From Pseudomonadota bacterium (lineage in GTDB: Bacteria > Desulfobacterota > WTBG01 > JAPLJA01), in the NCBI GenBank assembly GCA_026388815.1, contig JAPLJA010000148.1, positions 1 to 32,578 of the forward strand: a stretch of DNA of 32,578 nucleotides, written 5' to 3'. The notes below the pieces were generated by a model that saw only the letters and a list, made by a program, of their open reading frames with translations, had not been told where the DNA came from and ran no database searches. Made by a program: the position numbers and the translations under genes. Numbering within the stretch: the first letter of the stretch is position 1; every line of letters begins with the position of its first letter. This document shows positions 21,299-30,161 of the stretch, piece by piece.

Positions 21299-22567
21299 AT
21301 GGTAACAAAGGATAAAGAGTATGTATTGAAAATGGTAAAGGAAAACGACGTAAAGTTCATTCGTCTCTGGTTCACGGACATTCTTGGTTTCCTGAAGAGC
21401 TTTGCTATCACCGTCGAGGAGCTCGAGGGAGCTTTCAGCGAAGGAATGGGGTTTGATGGTTCCTCCATTCAGGGATTTGCCAGGATTGACGAGAGCGACA
21501 TGATAGCAATGCCTGACCCCAACACCTTCTGCATCCTCCCGTGGAGACCGCGGGAACACTCGGTGGCGAGGATGTTCTGCGATATCCTCGAGCCAGACGG
21601 GAGTCCGTACAAGGGAGACCCCCGGTGGGCTTTGCGGAGGAACCTTAAGAAGGCTGCTGATCTCGGCTACACGTTCTATGTTGGCCCGGAGCTCGAGTAC
21701 TTTTATTTCAAGGACAGCCAGGGAACTGACGTCCTGGACAGCGGTGGCTACTTTGACCTGACGCCTCTCGATGTGGCAAGTGATCTCCGGCGCGATACTG
21801 TCCTTGCTCTGGAGGATATGGGTATCGGCGTTGAATACAGCCATCACGAGGTTGCACCCAGCCAGCACGAAATCGATCTGAGGTATACAGATGCCCTTTC
21901 CATGGCAGATAACGCCATGACCTACCGCCTGGTCGTCAAGGAAATCGCCATGAAACACGGTGTCTATGCTACCTTTATGCCCAAGCCGTTATTCGGGCAG
22001 AACGGGAGCGGCATGCACACCCATCAGTCCTTGTTCAAGGGTGCTAAGAACGCCTTCTTCGACGCTAAAGACCCATACCATCTATCCGATGTGGGTAAAT
22101 ACTACATCGCCGGCATCTTGAAGTATGCTCCGGAGATCTGCTCACTTCTGAGTCAGTGGATCAATTCATACAAGAGGCTCGTTCCCGGGTATGAGGCACC
22201 GGTCTATATTTCCTGGGCCCGGAGGAACCGCTCAACGCTGGTCCGGATCCCCATGTATAAACCCGGGAAAGAGAAGGCTACTCGCATTGAACTTCGCTGC
22301 CCTGATCCTGCATGCAACCCCTACCTGGCATTTGCTGTCATGCTTTCAGCCGGCCTGAAGGGCATCGAAGAGAAGTGTCCCCTCGCTGAACCTATAGAAG
22401 AAGATATCTTTGAAATGAGTGAAGAGAGGAGAAAGAGCGAAATCGTGCGTGAGACTCTCGGAGATCACATCTTCGAAAAGTTTATCGCCAATAAAACAAT
22501 TGAGTGGGATAATTACCGCATCCACGTTTCACAATTTGAACTGGACAGGTACCTCCCCATTCTCTAA
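21299..22567 (+). CDS. glnA: glutamine synthetase type I (GSI-alpha)
   Basis: A 422-residue GlnA. The N-terminal beta-grasp carries KFIRLWFTDILG and the Asp-loop motif GMGFDGSSIQGF. The catalytic domain has GPELEYF, NGSGMHTHQSL, YEAPVYISWARRNRSTLVRIP and RIELRCPDPACNPYLAFAVM. It makes glutamine from glutamate, ammonia and ATP as a dodecamer. The adenylylation loop reads EEDIFEMSEERR, without the Tyr of GSI-beta, and the approximately 25-residue beta insertion is absent. Activity is therefore not controlled by adenylylation, and feedback or transcriptional control is expected. SD GAAAGGAGA precedes the ATG. The operator boxes at 21167-21204 suggest control by the adjacent regulator. It likely leads an operon with the MvhD and glutamate synthase genes. 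Confidence 0.97.
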   Translation: MVTKDKEYVLKMVKENDVKFIRLWFTDILGFLKSFAITVEELEGAFSEGMGFDGSSIQGFARIDESDMIAMPDPNTFCILPWRPREHSVARMFCDILEPDGSPYKGDPRWALRRNLKKAADLGYTFYVGPELEYFYFKDSQGTDVLDSGGYFDLTPLDVASDLRRDTVLALEDMGIGVEYSHHEVAPSQHEIDLRYTDALSMADNAMTYRLVVKEIAMKHGVYATFMPKPLFGQNGSGMHTHQSLFKGAKNAFFDAKDPYHLSDVGKYYIAGILKYAPEICSLLSQWINSYKRLVPGYEAPVYISWARRNRSTLVRIPMYKPGKEKATRIELRCPDPACNPYLAFAVMLSAGLKGIEEKCPLAEPIEEDIFEMSEERRKSEIVRETLGDHIFEKFIANKTIEWDNYRIHVSQFELDRYLPIL

Positions 22568-22607
22568 CTATTGTGGTACATTGAAACTCTCTTTGCTGAA
22601 GAGTTTA

Positions 22608-22680
22608 TTCCACGTTGCTCGTAATGACAGGCTCAACTGGCACCGGCATTTCTTCCTGTCATTGCGGGAGATAAATCAAC
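22608..22680. repeat. palindromic REP-like repeat between glnA and the MvhD gene
   Basis: GTAATGACAGG (22621-22631) pairs with CCTGTCATTGC (22655-22665) with one mismatch. The flanks (CACGTTGCTC and GGGAGATAAATCAACG) resemble a worn copy of the TGTCATTGCGAGGAGCG-type palindrome widespread in bacterial intergenic DNA. Confidence 0.55.
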
Positions 22681-22746
22681 GAGGTAAACCCATTCAAATC
22701 ACACGATACGGTGGGTAATTCTGCTAAAATAGGACGGGGTGGGGTT

Positions 22747-23181
22747 TTGCCCGAAAATGTTTTTGAACCTAGATTGGTAGCTTTCTGCTGTCGTAACAGC
22801 GCCTATGCCAAGGAGAGAGATGGTATTTTAAAGAACTATTCCCTCCTGAAAATTTTGAAGATTGTTGAACTTCCCTGCAGCGGAAAAATAGAGGCCTACT
22901 ATTTTCTCAAGGCTTTCGAGGAAGGGGCTGATGGGGCATATCTGGTTGGGTGTCCCCGGCCAGACTGCCACTACCTGGAAGGAAACCTGCGGGCGATAGG
23001 GAGGGTTGGACAGGCAAAAAAGCTGCTGAACGAAATTGGCATCGGCGGTGAACGGGTTGAACTGTACCTCCTCGACCCGGCCATTCCAGCAGGTTTCTGG
23101 GATGTCACTCTGAAGATGATAGACCGCATCATATCCCTCGGTCCCAGTCCGTTAAATAAAGGCGGCGCTCAGCATGCCTAA
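22747..23181 (+). CDS. MvhD-like hydrogenase iron-sulfur (delta) subunit
   Basis: A protein of about 144 residues of the MvhD/FlpD family, with LVAFCCRNSAY, VELPCSGKIE, FLKAFEEGADGAYLVGCPRPDCHYLEGN and RV...K..LNEIGI. Family members bind a [2Fe-2S] cluster and pass electrons between hydrogenase, formate dehydrogenase or ferredoxin and Hdr-type flavoproteins. The usual CCxxC first motif is CCRNS here, so one Cys ligand is missing. The start is uncertain: the TTG at 22747 sits behind a GGGGTGGGG tract and begins just before the conserved domain, while an in-frame GTG at 22711 has no SD. It overlaps the next gene by 8 bp. With no hydrogenase or Hdr nearby, it probably feeds electrons to the glutamate synthase genes downstream (inference). 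Confidence 0.85.
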   Translation: MPENVFEPRLVAFCCRNSAYAKERDGILKNYSLLKILKIVELPCSGKIEAYYFLKAFEEGADGAYLVGCPRPDCHYLEGNLRAIGRVGQAKKLLNEIGIGGERVELYLLDPAIPAGFWDVTLKMIDRIISLGPSPLNKGGAQHA

Positions 23182-24568
23182 AAAATACCATATTGAAATT
23201 CTGCCCGCACCACCCCGTTTTACCCCTATTGGGAAATCAGGAATTGTTGACTGGGGAGAAAGCTGCCTCAAATGCCACAACTGTGTTAAGAAGCTTTGTG
23301 TTTATGAGGTTTACAGGAAACGGTCTTTTGACGGCAGCCAGATGACGGATTCCCTGGATTCCCTCTGCAAGAACTGTTTTCGCTGCGTTCAGGAGTGTAC
23401 GAAGGGTATCCTTGCCAAATCAGCCAACCCGGAGTATCGCAGCTTGGGCGATAGTTACTATACTCCTGATATCATCTCCAGCAACTGGTACCAGGCTGAG
23501 ACTGGCAAAATTCCAGTTTCCGGTGCCGGGTACGGTGGTCTCTTTACCGGACCGGGGTTTGATGAGATGTGGACAGACATGTCAGAGATTGTACGCCCTA
23601 CCCGGGACGGCATCCATGGCCGGGAATATATAAGTACCTCCGTAGATCTGGGAAGGAAACCTTCTTTTCTGGAATTTTCTCAGCCGCAGGAAGTCTCAAC
23701 CCCTCTTCCACCAATCGTAGAGATTCCTGTTCCTTTTATCTTCAACCTCCTCCCCTTGGGAGATGTGAGTCAGAATCTCTACCTCTCCCTGGCAAAAGCT
23801 GCACATGAGCTATCCACGTTTCTCACCATTGAGCATCAGATAGTGGATTCCTCTTTCTCTCCCTATCTTAACGCCATCATTCCATACTTTAATGATGAGA
23901 TAACCGATGGTAACAATGCTGACCTGATTAAAAAAGTCCAGATGGTTCAGATTGCTTACCATGAGAATGTGATTAATACATTCCAGAAGATTAAAAATAT
24001 CAATCCCAAAGTAATCGTTTCCATACAGGTTCTCCTCAATCGAAAAGCAGTAGAAATTGTTGATACCTTGACTGATCAGGGTGCCGAGATGATCCACCTA
24101 TGTGCAGATATCCATGGGAAAGAATTGGCGGAAGAGAATCCCCGCTTTATTAAAGACGCGCTGAGAGATATCCATCTCAGCCTGGTAGAAAAAGGGAAAC
24201 GCGACTGTATAACGCTCATCGCAAGCGGTGGGATAGCTATGGCAGAACACGTTGCCAAGGTCATCATCTGTGGGGCTGATGCTGTTGTTCTCGATATTCC
24301 TCTCCTCCTCGCTCTCGAATGCCGGCTCTGCCTGAGATGTCAGCATGGTTTATCCTGCCCTGTCAATATTGCTCAGGTCACTCCAGAATGGAGTGGGAAA
24401 AGGATAAAAAATCTGGTAGGCGCATGGAGAAATCAGCTTCTTGAAGTACTCGGAGCTATGGGGCTCAGGGAGATTAGAAGGCTCAGAGGTGAAACAGGCC
24501 GGGCAATCTTTTTTAATGATATTGAGCAGGAGACGTTTGGAAAGATGTTTGGGGAAAGAACTGCATAA
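23174..24568 (+). CDS. degenerate glutamate synthase (GltB) paralogue with ferredoxin-type clusters
   Basis: A 464-residue protein with the same plan as the GltB gene that follows. Two N-terminal Cys clusters (CLKCHNCVKKLC and CKNCFRCVQEC) bind Fe-S centres. The shared segment Y.PD.ISS.WYQAETGKIP follows, then a barrel that keeps IASGGIAMAEHVAKVI and LECRLCLRCQHGLSC. The motifs that bind FMN and 2-oxoglutarate in the paralogue (GGGMSFGS, CTGEGGYP, KYAQGAKPGLGG, DGSYGGTG) are all replaced. It is therefore unlikely to catalyse glutamate synthesis and more likely serves as an electron-transfer or scaffold subunit. It overlaps the MvhD-like gene by 8 bp (coupled translation), suggesting the two proteins form a complex. 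Confidence 0.8.
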   Translation: MPKKYHIEILPAPPRFTPIGKSGIVDWGESCLKCHNCVKKLCVYEVYRKRSFDGSQMTDSLDSLCKNCFRCVQECTKGILAKSANPEYRSLGDSYYTPDIISSNWYQAETGKIPVSGAGYGGLFTGPGFDEMWTDMSEIVRPTRDGIHGREYISTSVDLGRKPSFLEFSQPQEVSTPLPPIVEIPVPFIFNLLPLGDVSQNLYLSLAKAAHELSTFLTIEHQIVDSSFSPYLNAIIPYFNDEITDGNNADLIKKVQMVQIAYHENVINTFQKIKNINPKVIVSIQVLLNRKAVEIVDTLTDQGAEMIHLCADIHGKELAEENPRFIKDALRDIHLSLVEKGKRDCITLIASGGIAMAEHVAKVIICGADAVVLDIPLLLALECRLCLRCQHGLSCPVNIAQVTPEWSGKRIKNLVGAWRNQLLEVLGAMGLREIRRLRGETGRAIFFNDIEQETFGKMFGERTA

Positions 24569-24600
24569 TTGCTATTGCTGAATGACTGGTTATAAAGAAT

Positions 24601-24725
24601 GTCAAATACCAAAGCCCAAATGACAAATAAAATCCAAATACCAAAGCTCAAATGCAAAATGACGAAATTTTTGACATTTGGATTTTGACATTCATTTGAC
24701 ATTTGGATTTTGACATTTGGATTTA
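24601..24725. repeat. tandem and inverted CAAATGTCAAA-type intergenic repeat
   Basis: Between the two GltB-like genes the words TTTGACATTTGGATT (three near-copies in 24670-24725) and their reverse complements (AAATACCAAAGC, AAATCCAAATACC) alternate. The structure is low complexity and can fold back on itself. A weak promoter-like TTGCTA-N16-TATAAA lies just before it (24569-24596). Confidence 0.65.
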
Positions 24726-24745
24726 TATTTATTTTAAGAGGTATT

Positions 24746-26296
24746 ATGGAGCACAATAGACAGAACACCTGGCCTCCGGAAGTAAAGCTGACTCCTTCCC
24801 GTTTCCGGAACCCCATCGGAAAGTACAAGATACGGAGAGGCTTACCCTGCCAGAAGTGCGGCCTCTGCGCAACCCTCTGTCCATATGGAGTGCACAAAAA
24901 GACCGGGACGAGCATGCTTCGCCCGGCAGATTACAAGTGTATCGGTCCATCCTGTGCGAAGAATCCGTTTTACTGCATTGGCCGCTGCCCTGTGAAGGCG
25001 CTGAGCATCGCCCTCAATCCGAATTGCGAGGCTCTGGGAGATTACCGCTGGAGTCCTGATCTTCTCATCAGCACCTGGAAACAGGCAGAGACCGGCATGA
25101 TTCCTCCTGCTGGAGACCTCGAGTACAGGATCGGAAATTCTGGGGGAGGGTTTGACCGTTTGCGCTTAAAATTCCCCCCGCGAGGTTCAGTCTCCTTGCC
25201 GGATGCTGCTGATGTTTCCCTTGCCATTCCTCTCAACAAGAGGGGCGATAATCGCCCTGCCGTTGAGATCTCCGTCCCTTTCTATGGCGGGGGTATGTCT
25301 TTCGGCTCGGTGAGTCTTTCCACCATGCTCTCCCGGGCACGCGCTGCCATGGCCTGGAATACTTTTACCTGTACTGGTGAAGGGGGATATCCTGATGAAC
25401 TTAAGCCTTACGACAACCATGTAATTACCCAGGTTGCAACCGGACTCTTCGGGGTAAGCGAAGAAACCATCCAGCGCGTTAGGGTCGTTGAGTTTAAATA
25501 TGCTCAAGGTGCAAAACCCGGTCTGGGCGGTCATCTCCTGGGAGACAAGGTCACGCCGGCTGTGGCAAAGATGAGGGAAGCAGTGGTAGGAAATGCCCTC
25601 TTTTCCCCCTTCCCTTTCCACAGCGTGTATTCAGTCGAGGACCATAAGAAACATGTGGACTGGATCAAAGAGCTCAATCCCGGAGCCCTCGTTGCGGTAA
25701 AGGTTTCTACCCCTACTGACGTGGATATGGTGGCAGTAGGAAGTTACTATGCAGGAGCCCATATCATTCACCTCGATGGCAGTTACGGTGGTACCGGTGC
25801 GGCTCCGGACATCGCCAAGAAAAATATCGCCATGCCCATTGAATACGCTATCCCCAAGGTGCACCGCTTTCTTATTGAAGAAGGCATCAGGAAAGAGATA
25901 ACCCTGATTGCCAGCGGTGGAATTCGCACGGTTTATGATATTGCCAAGGCAATCGCCCTTGGTGCCGATGGCGTCGTAACCGGAACTTCTGAGCTGGTTG
26001 CCCTCGAGTGCCTCCGGTGCCACAACTGCGAGAGCGGGAGAGGATGTGTTCGAGGCATAGCCACCACTGACCCGGAACTGGTCAACCTCATCAGGGTGGA
26101 ATGGGGCACTCAGCGGATTATCAACCTCTATGCTTCATGGCACTCCCAGTTAGTGGAGATCTTACGATACCTGGGCATGCGGAGTATCCAGGAACTGGTT
26201 GGGAGGACAGACTGCCTGGTCCACCTGGATTACCTGAAAGACGAAATTGCGCGGGAATATGAAAACGATATCCCCTTAGAGGGAATAACTGTTTAG
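24746..26296 (+). CDS. gltB: glutamate synthase, FMN/synthase-domain subunit (archaeal type)
   Basis: A 516-residue protein. The N-terminus carries ferredoxin-like Cys sets (CQKCGLCATLC; CIGPSCAKNPFYCIGRC). The synthase barrel has VPFYGGGMSFGSVS, CTGEGGYPDEL, KYAQGAKPGLGGHLLGDKV, HLDGSYGGTGAAP, TLIASGGI and LGADGVVTG, plus ECLRCHNCESGRGC near the C-terminus for the 3Fe-4S-type centre. It reductively joins 2-oxoglutarate and ammonia delivered by the amidotransferase subunit to give glutamate. The ATG at 24746 has SD AAGAGGT; an in-frame TTG at 24710 lies in repeat DNA and was rejected. The amidotransferase/GXGXG half is encoded separately by the next gene. No GltD (NADPH) subunit is present. 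Confidence 0.92.
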   Translation: MEHNRQNTWPPEVKLTPSRFRNPIGKYKIRRGLPCQKCGLCATLCPYGVHKKTGTSMLRPADYKCIGPSCAKNPFYCIGRCPVKALSIALNPNCEALGDYRWSPDLLISTWKQAETGMIPPAGDLEYRIGNSGGGFDRLRLKFPPRGSVSLPDAADVSLAIPLNKRGDNRPAVEISVPFYGGGMSFGSVSLSTMLSRARAAMAWNTFTCTGEGGYPDELKPYDNHVITQVATGLFGVSEETIQRVRVVEFKYAQGAKPGLGGHLLGDKVTPAVAKMREAVVGNALFSPFPFHSVYSVEDHKKHVDWIKELNPGALVAVKVSTPTDVDMVAVGSYYAGAHIIHLDGSYGGTGAAPDIAKKNIAMPIEYAIPKVHRFLIEEGIRKEITLIASGGIRTVYDIAKAIALGADGVVTGTSELVALECLRCHNCESGRGCVRGIATTDPELVNLIRVEWGTQRIINLYASWHSQLVEILRYLGMRSIQELVGRTDCLVHLDYLKDEIAREYENDIPLEGITV

Positions 26297-26314
26297 TTGA
26301 AAGAACGGAGGGAG

Positions 26315-28942
26315 ATGGGGAAGCTAAATTTACTTGCACAAGAAATCCTGAGGAGCAGGAAATACTTAGGTCAGTCCCTCTCTCCCCTCTCCCTGAGCGG
26401 CCGGGAGGAGGAAGGCGGATGCGGAGTAACCGGTTTTGCCTGCAGCGTACCGGTGAGCGGCCGCCATATCTTCGAACCCTCTGTCCAAATGCATAACCGT
26501 GGCAATGGCAAAGGAGGCGGGATTGCCGCTGTAGGGCTATCTGCCGAAACACTGGGTGTCTCTGAAGAGATACTGAAAGACTCATACCTGCTTCTTGTCG
26601 CTTACCTCGACTCTGAAGCTCGAAGAGCAGTTGAGGATGAATTTATTACCCCCTGCTTCCAGATTCACCATTCAGGGAAAATATCCACAGTAAAAGACTA
26701 CCGGGATGTCCCCGGTCTTGAAGTCAAGCCCCCCGATGTATGGCGCTACTTCGTCCGCCTTAAGGAAAATGCCCTTAAAGATTTTATCCGGAAGAATGCC
26801 TTCACCTCCCTTACCCTGCGCCAGGCTGAAGATGAATTCATTTATCAGAACACCTTTCATCTTAATAAAAGGTTTTATGCTTCCCTGGGCGAGAAAAAGG
26901 CTTTTGTCCTTTCCCATGGGAGGGACATGATGATCATGAAGATTGTAGGATATGCCGAGCAGGTGGTGAAGTACTACCAGCTTGAAGATTTCAAGGCACA
27001 TATCTGGATCGCTCACCAGCGTTACCCGACGAAGGGACGGGTCTGGCATCCCGGCGGAGCGCACCCTTTTATCGGGCTGAACGAGGCCCTCGTCCACAAC
27101 GGGGATTTTGCCAATTACTATTCGGTGACAGAGTATCTGCGTCAGAGAAACATCTTCCCGCTCTTCCTTACCGATACTGAGGTTGCTGTCCTGCTCTTTG
27201 ACTTATGGAACCGCATCTATCAGTATCCCCTCGAATACATCATCGAGGCCATGGCGCCAACGACGGAGATGGACTTTGACCTCCTGCCGGAACAGAAGCA
27301 GAAAATTTACCGTGCCCTTCAGGCTGTTCACATTCATGGCTCACCGGACGGACCCTGGTTCTTCATCATAGCCAGAAACAATCCTGATCAGAACCACTAC
27401 CAGCTCCTCGGCATCACTGACACCTCCATGCTCCGGCCCCAGGTATTCGCCATCCAGGAGGGGGAAATACAGATTGGCCTTATTTGCTCGGAGAAACAGG
27501 CGATTGATGCCACCTTGCACAGCCTTTCCGAGGAAGACAGCCGTTTCCATAAAGTTGCAGACAGGTACTGGAATGCACGGGGCGGAAGTCATACCGATGG
27601 AGGGGCCTTCATCTTCACCGTCAGGGATTCCGGCAATTCCCACAAGGTGCTTACCTGCACGGATAAATTTGGCAGGGTGATTACCACGCTAAAAGACCAG
27701 GTTCACCACGACCGGACTTTGGCTGTCACTGCTCCAGGTGAATCAGAGATGCTTAAGAGCCTGATTGAGAATTTCTTTGAAAGGCAGAGCGCCTTTTTTC
27801 TCTTTGAAAAAATCCGGGGATGTATAGCAAGCTGGGACTACAATACCTTCCGGTTCTTCTGTCAGGAAGTGGTAAAGAAATCCAAGGAGGGCGATAGAGA
27901 GAAAGGATTCGCCATTGAATTTCTCACGCTCCTTCACGACTGCCGCTATGATACAGGGAAGAAAAAGAGGAGTTCTATCCTCGAAATTCTGGAAGAAAGC
28001 CTGTACGAGATATTTGAACGCATACCCTTTATCAGAGAAAATTCAGCTTCTACCTTTTGCAGAATTGACTGGGCTACCAGAGATTCCCTCAGAGTCCCCA
28101 GAGAAGTCGAAAAAACTCTTGTGCTGAACGGAAAAGACTTCCCTCCCGAGGGGGATGACTGTGATGCCCGTCTGCTCTGTGAGGCATATCGCCTCGGGTG
28201 GAAACGATTTATAGCATACGACTACCGTGGTCAGCGTTTCTGCGGCTCTGGCATTGGACCAAATACCCAAGGTGTGAGGATTGATGTTTACGGTAGCTCC
28301 GGGGATTACCTTGGGTCATCCATTGATGGCCTGGAGATTTATGTGCACGGAAACGGCCAGGATCAGCTTGGCCAGATCCTGAAGCGCGGTAAACTGGTGG
28401 TATTTGGTGATGTAGGCCAGACCTTCATGTATGGGGCAAAAGGCGGAGAGGTGTATGTAATGGGCAATGCTGCAGGCAGGCCTCTTATCAATGCCGTGGG
28501 GAAGCCGAGGGTTGTTATCAACGGTACCTGCCTCGACTACCTCGCTGAATCATTCATGGCCGGCGATCCCCTGAACGGCGGAGGGTTTGTTGTGCTTAAT
28601 GGAATGGAATTTAATGACCGGGGAGAAATACGAGAGCAGTCCATACCGTATCCCGGCTCCAATCTTTTTTCACTTGCTTCCGGCGGAGCAATCTATCTGC
28701 GGGATCCCTACCTTAGGATCAATGATGACCAGTTGAACGGCGGATCGTTCCTCCCTTTAACTCCTGACGACTGGAAACTGATCCTCCCTTACCTCACTGA
28801 AAATGAGCGGCTCTTCGACATTTCAGTTGAACATGACCTCCTTACGGTAGACGGCGAGATACGAAAACCCGAAGAGGTCTACCGGAAAGTTGGCGCAGTA
28901 AAGCTCTCAGTACTGGCAAAGGTGGAAGATGATGTTGATTAA
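26315..28942 (+). CDS. glutamate synthase amidotransferase plus GXGXG subunit
   Basis: An 875-residue protein combining a class II (Ntn) glutamine amidotransferase and a C-terminal GltB-type GXGXG beta-helix. The nucleophile would be Cys36 in GGCGVTGF, exposed after removal of a 35-residue propeptide, as in bacterial GltB. HQRYPTKGRVWHPGGAHPF and HNGDFANYYS complete the glutaminase site. About residues 665-780 (VYGSSGDYLG, IYVHGNGQDQLGQ, VFGDVGQTFMYGAKGGEVYV, VINGTCLDYLAESFMAGD) form the beta-helix. It hydrolyses glutamine and channels ammonia to the preceding synthase subunit. The ATG at 26315 follows CGGAGGG; an in-frame TTG at 26297 directly after the upstream stop is an alternative. It is probably the last gene of the glnA-glutamate synthase operon. 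Confidence 0.9.
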   Translation: MGKLNLLAQEILRSRKYLGQSLSPLSLSGREEEGGCGVTGFACSVPVSGRHIFEPSVQMHNRGNGKGGGIAAVGLSAETLGVSEEILKDSYLLLVAYLDSEARRAVEDEFITPCFQIHHSGKISTVKDYRDVPGLEVKPPDVWRYFVRLKENALKDFIRKNAFTSLTLRQAEDEFIYQNTFHLNKRFYASLGEKKAFVLSHGRDMMIMKIVGYAEQVVKYYQLEDFKAHIWIAHQRYPTKGRVWHPGGAHPFIGLNEALVHNGDFANYYSVTEYLRQRNIFPLFLTDTEVAVLLFDLWNRIYQYPLEYIIEAMAPTTEMDFDLLPEQKQKIYRALQAVHIHGSPDGPWFFIIARNNPDQNHYQLLGITDTSMLRPQVFAIQEGEIQIGLICSEKQAIDATLHSLSEEDSRFHKVADRYWNARGGSHTDGGAFIFTVRDSGNSHKVLTCTDKFGRVITTLKDQVHHDRTLAVTAPGESEMLKSLIENFFERQSAFFLFEKIRGCIASWDYNTFRFFCQEVVKKSKEGDREKGFAIEFLTLLHDCRYDTGKKKRSSILEILEESLYEIFERIPFIRENSASTFCRIDWATRDSLRVPREVEKTLVLNGKDFPPEGDDCDARLLCEAYRLGWKRFIAYDYRGQRFCGSGIGPNTQGVRIDVYGSSGDYLGSSIDGLEIYVHGNGQDQLGQILKRGKLVVFGDVGQTFMYGAKGGEVYVMGNAAGRPLINAVGKPRVVINGTCLDYLAESFMAGDPLNGGGFVVLNGMEFNDRGEIREQSIPYPGSNLFSLASGGAIYLRDPYLRINDDQLNGGSFLPLTPDDWKLILPYLTENERLFDISVEHDLLTVDGEIRKPEEVYRKVGAVKLSVLAKVEDDVD

Positions 28943-28944
28943 AA

Positions 28945-29063
28945 AGCTGTCAGCTATTAGCTATCAGACATCAGACGCCAGACATCAGACCTTAGACTTA
29001 ATTGGTCTGGAGTCTATAGTCTATAGTCTGAAGTCTGACAGTGAGCGCTGACCGCTGAAAGCT
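28945..29063. repeat. hyphenated palindrome built of AGAC/GTCT words before carA
   Basis: The left part repeats CAGACATCAGACGCCAGACATCAGA and the right part GTCTATAGTCTATAGTCTGAAG, around a GACTTAATTGGTC centre. The outer flanks AAAGCTGTCAGC and GCTGAAAGCT are also complementary. The entire carA upstream gap is made of this element; no promoter or good SD is visible in it. Confidence 0.65.
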
Positions 29064-29072
29064 AACTTTATT

Positions 29073-30161
29073 ATGGACGCATACCTTGCCTTAGAAGACG
29101 GGAGAATATTCAGGGGAAGAGCCTTCGGCGCAGAAGGTGAGAAGACCGGCGAAGTGGTTTTCAACACCAGCATGTCAGGCTACCTGGAAATCCTGACAGA
29201 TCCATCCTACAAAGGTCAAATCGTTACCATGACCTATCCTTTGATTGGTAATTATGGAGTTAACCTGGAAGACATTGAATCAGACAGTCCCAGGGTAGAG
29301 GGGTTCATCGTAAAGGAGTTGAGCAGGTTCTACAGCAACTGGAGGGGGGAAAAAAGTCTTGAGGAATATCTGAAAGAAAACGGGATCATGGGAATCGAAG
29401 GCATTGATACCCGCGCTTTAACCAGGCACATCCGCACAGCCGGTGCCATGAAGGCTGTCATTTCCATCATTGATCATGAGAGGGATTCTCTCATTGAAAA
29501 AGCCCGATCATCTCCTGGCCTTGTCGGTAGGGATTTAGTTAAAGAGGTAACCTGTAACAGTCCTTATATCTGGTCAGAAGGTACACAACCGAAAAACATA
29601 CGGTTTACTGTGATGGTCATGGATTTCGGCGTGAAGTACAACATCCTGAGGAAGCTGCGCCAGGCAGGCTGTAAGGTACAGGTCGTTCCGGCCAGCGCCT
29701 CGTCGGATGAAATACTTTCATACAAACCCGACGGTCTGCTTTTGTCCAATGGGCCGGGTGATCCGGCAGGCGTCCCTTACGTTATCGATACGGTGAGGAA
29801 GTTGCTTGACAAGCTCCCTATCTTTGGAATCTGTCTTGGTCACCAGCTGCTGGGACTGGCTTTTGGCGGGAGCACATATAAGCTGAAGTTCGGACACCGT
29901 GGCGCGAATCAGCCGGTCAAAAACCTTTTAACCGGGAAAGTTGACATCACTTCCCAGAACCACGGTTTCTGCGTAGATATGAACAGCCTCGACCCGGATG
30001 ACGTGCAATTAACCCACATCAACCTGAACGATCAGACCGTTGAGGGGATGAGGCACAGGAAACTCCCTATCTTTTCTGTCCAGTATCATCCAGAGGCGTC
30101 CCCCGGCCCTCATGACGCCAGGTATCTGTTTGACGAATTTATTGAGATGATGAAAAGATAA
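29073..30161 (+). CDS. carA: carbamoyl-phosphate synthase small (glutaminase) subunit
   Basis: A 362-residue CarA. The N-terminal CPSase domain has [37 protein letters not shown] and [14 protein letters not shown]. The C-terminal class I amidotransferase has SNGPGDP, the nucleophile Cys254 in [15 protein letters not shown], and His339/Glu341 in [11 protein letters not shown]. It supplies ammonia from glutamine to CarB for carbamoyl phosphate, used in arginine and pyrimidine synthesis. The length is typical. No clear SD precedes the ATG and the upstream gap is repeat DNA. CarA and carB follow in the same direction 108 bp apart. Confidence 0.97.
   Translation: MDAYLALEDGRIFRGRAFGAEGEKTGEVVFNTSMSGYLEILTDPSYKGQIVTMTYPLIGNYGVNLEDIESDSPRVEGFIVKELSRFYSNWRGEKSLEEYLKENGIMGIEGIDTRALTRHIRTAGAMKAVISIIDHERDSLIEKARSSPGLVGRDLVKEVTCNSPYIWSEGTQPKNIRFTVMVMDFGVKYNILRKLRQAGCKVQVVPASASSDEILSYKPDGLLLSNGPGDPAGVPYVIDTVRKLLDKLPIFGICLGHQLLGLAFGGSTYKLKFGHRGANQPVKNLLTGKVDITSQNHGFCVDMNSLDPDDVQLTHINLNDQTVEGMRHRKLPIFSVQYHPEASPGPHDARYLFDEFIEMMKR

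Noticed and set aside
21242-21958. 238-codon minus-strand ORF opposite glnA
   Set aside because: It is the antisense shadow of a well-conserved glnA; no SD or family features.
24710-24745. TTG start extending the GltB subunit by 12 residues
   Set aside because: Lies in repeat DNA without SD; the ATG at 24746 has AAGAGGT and begins near the conserved domain.
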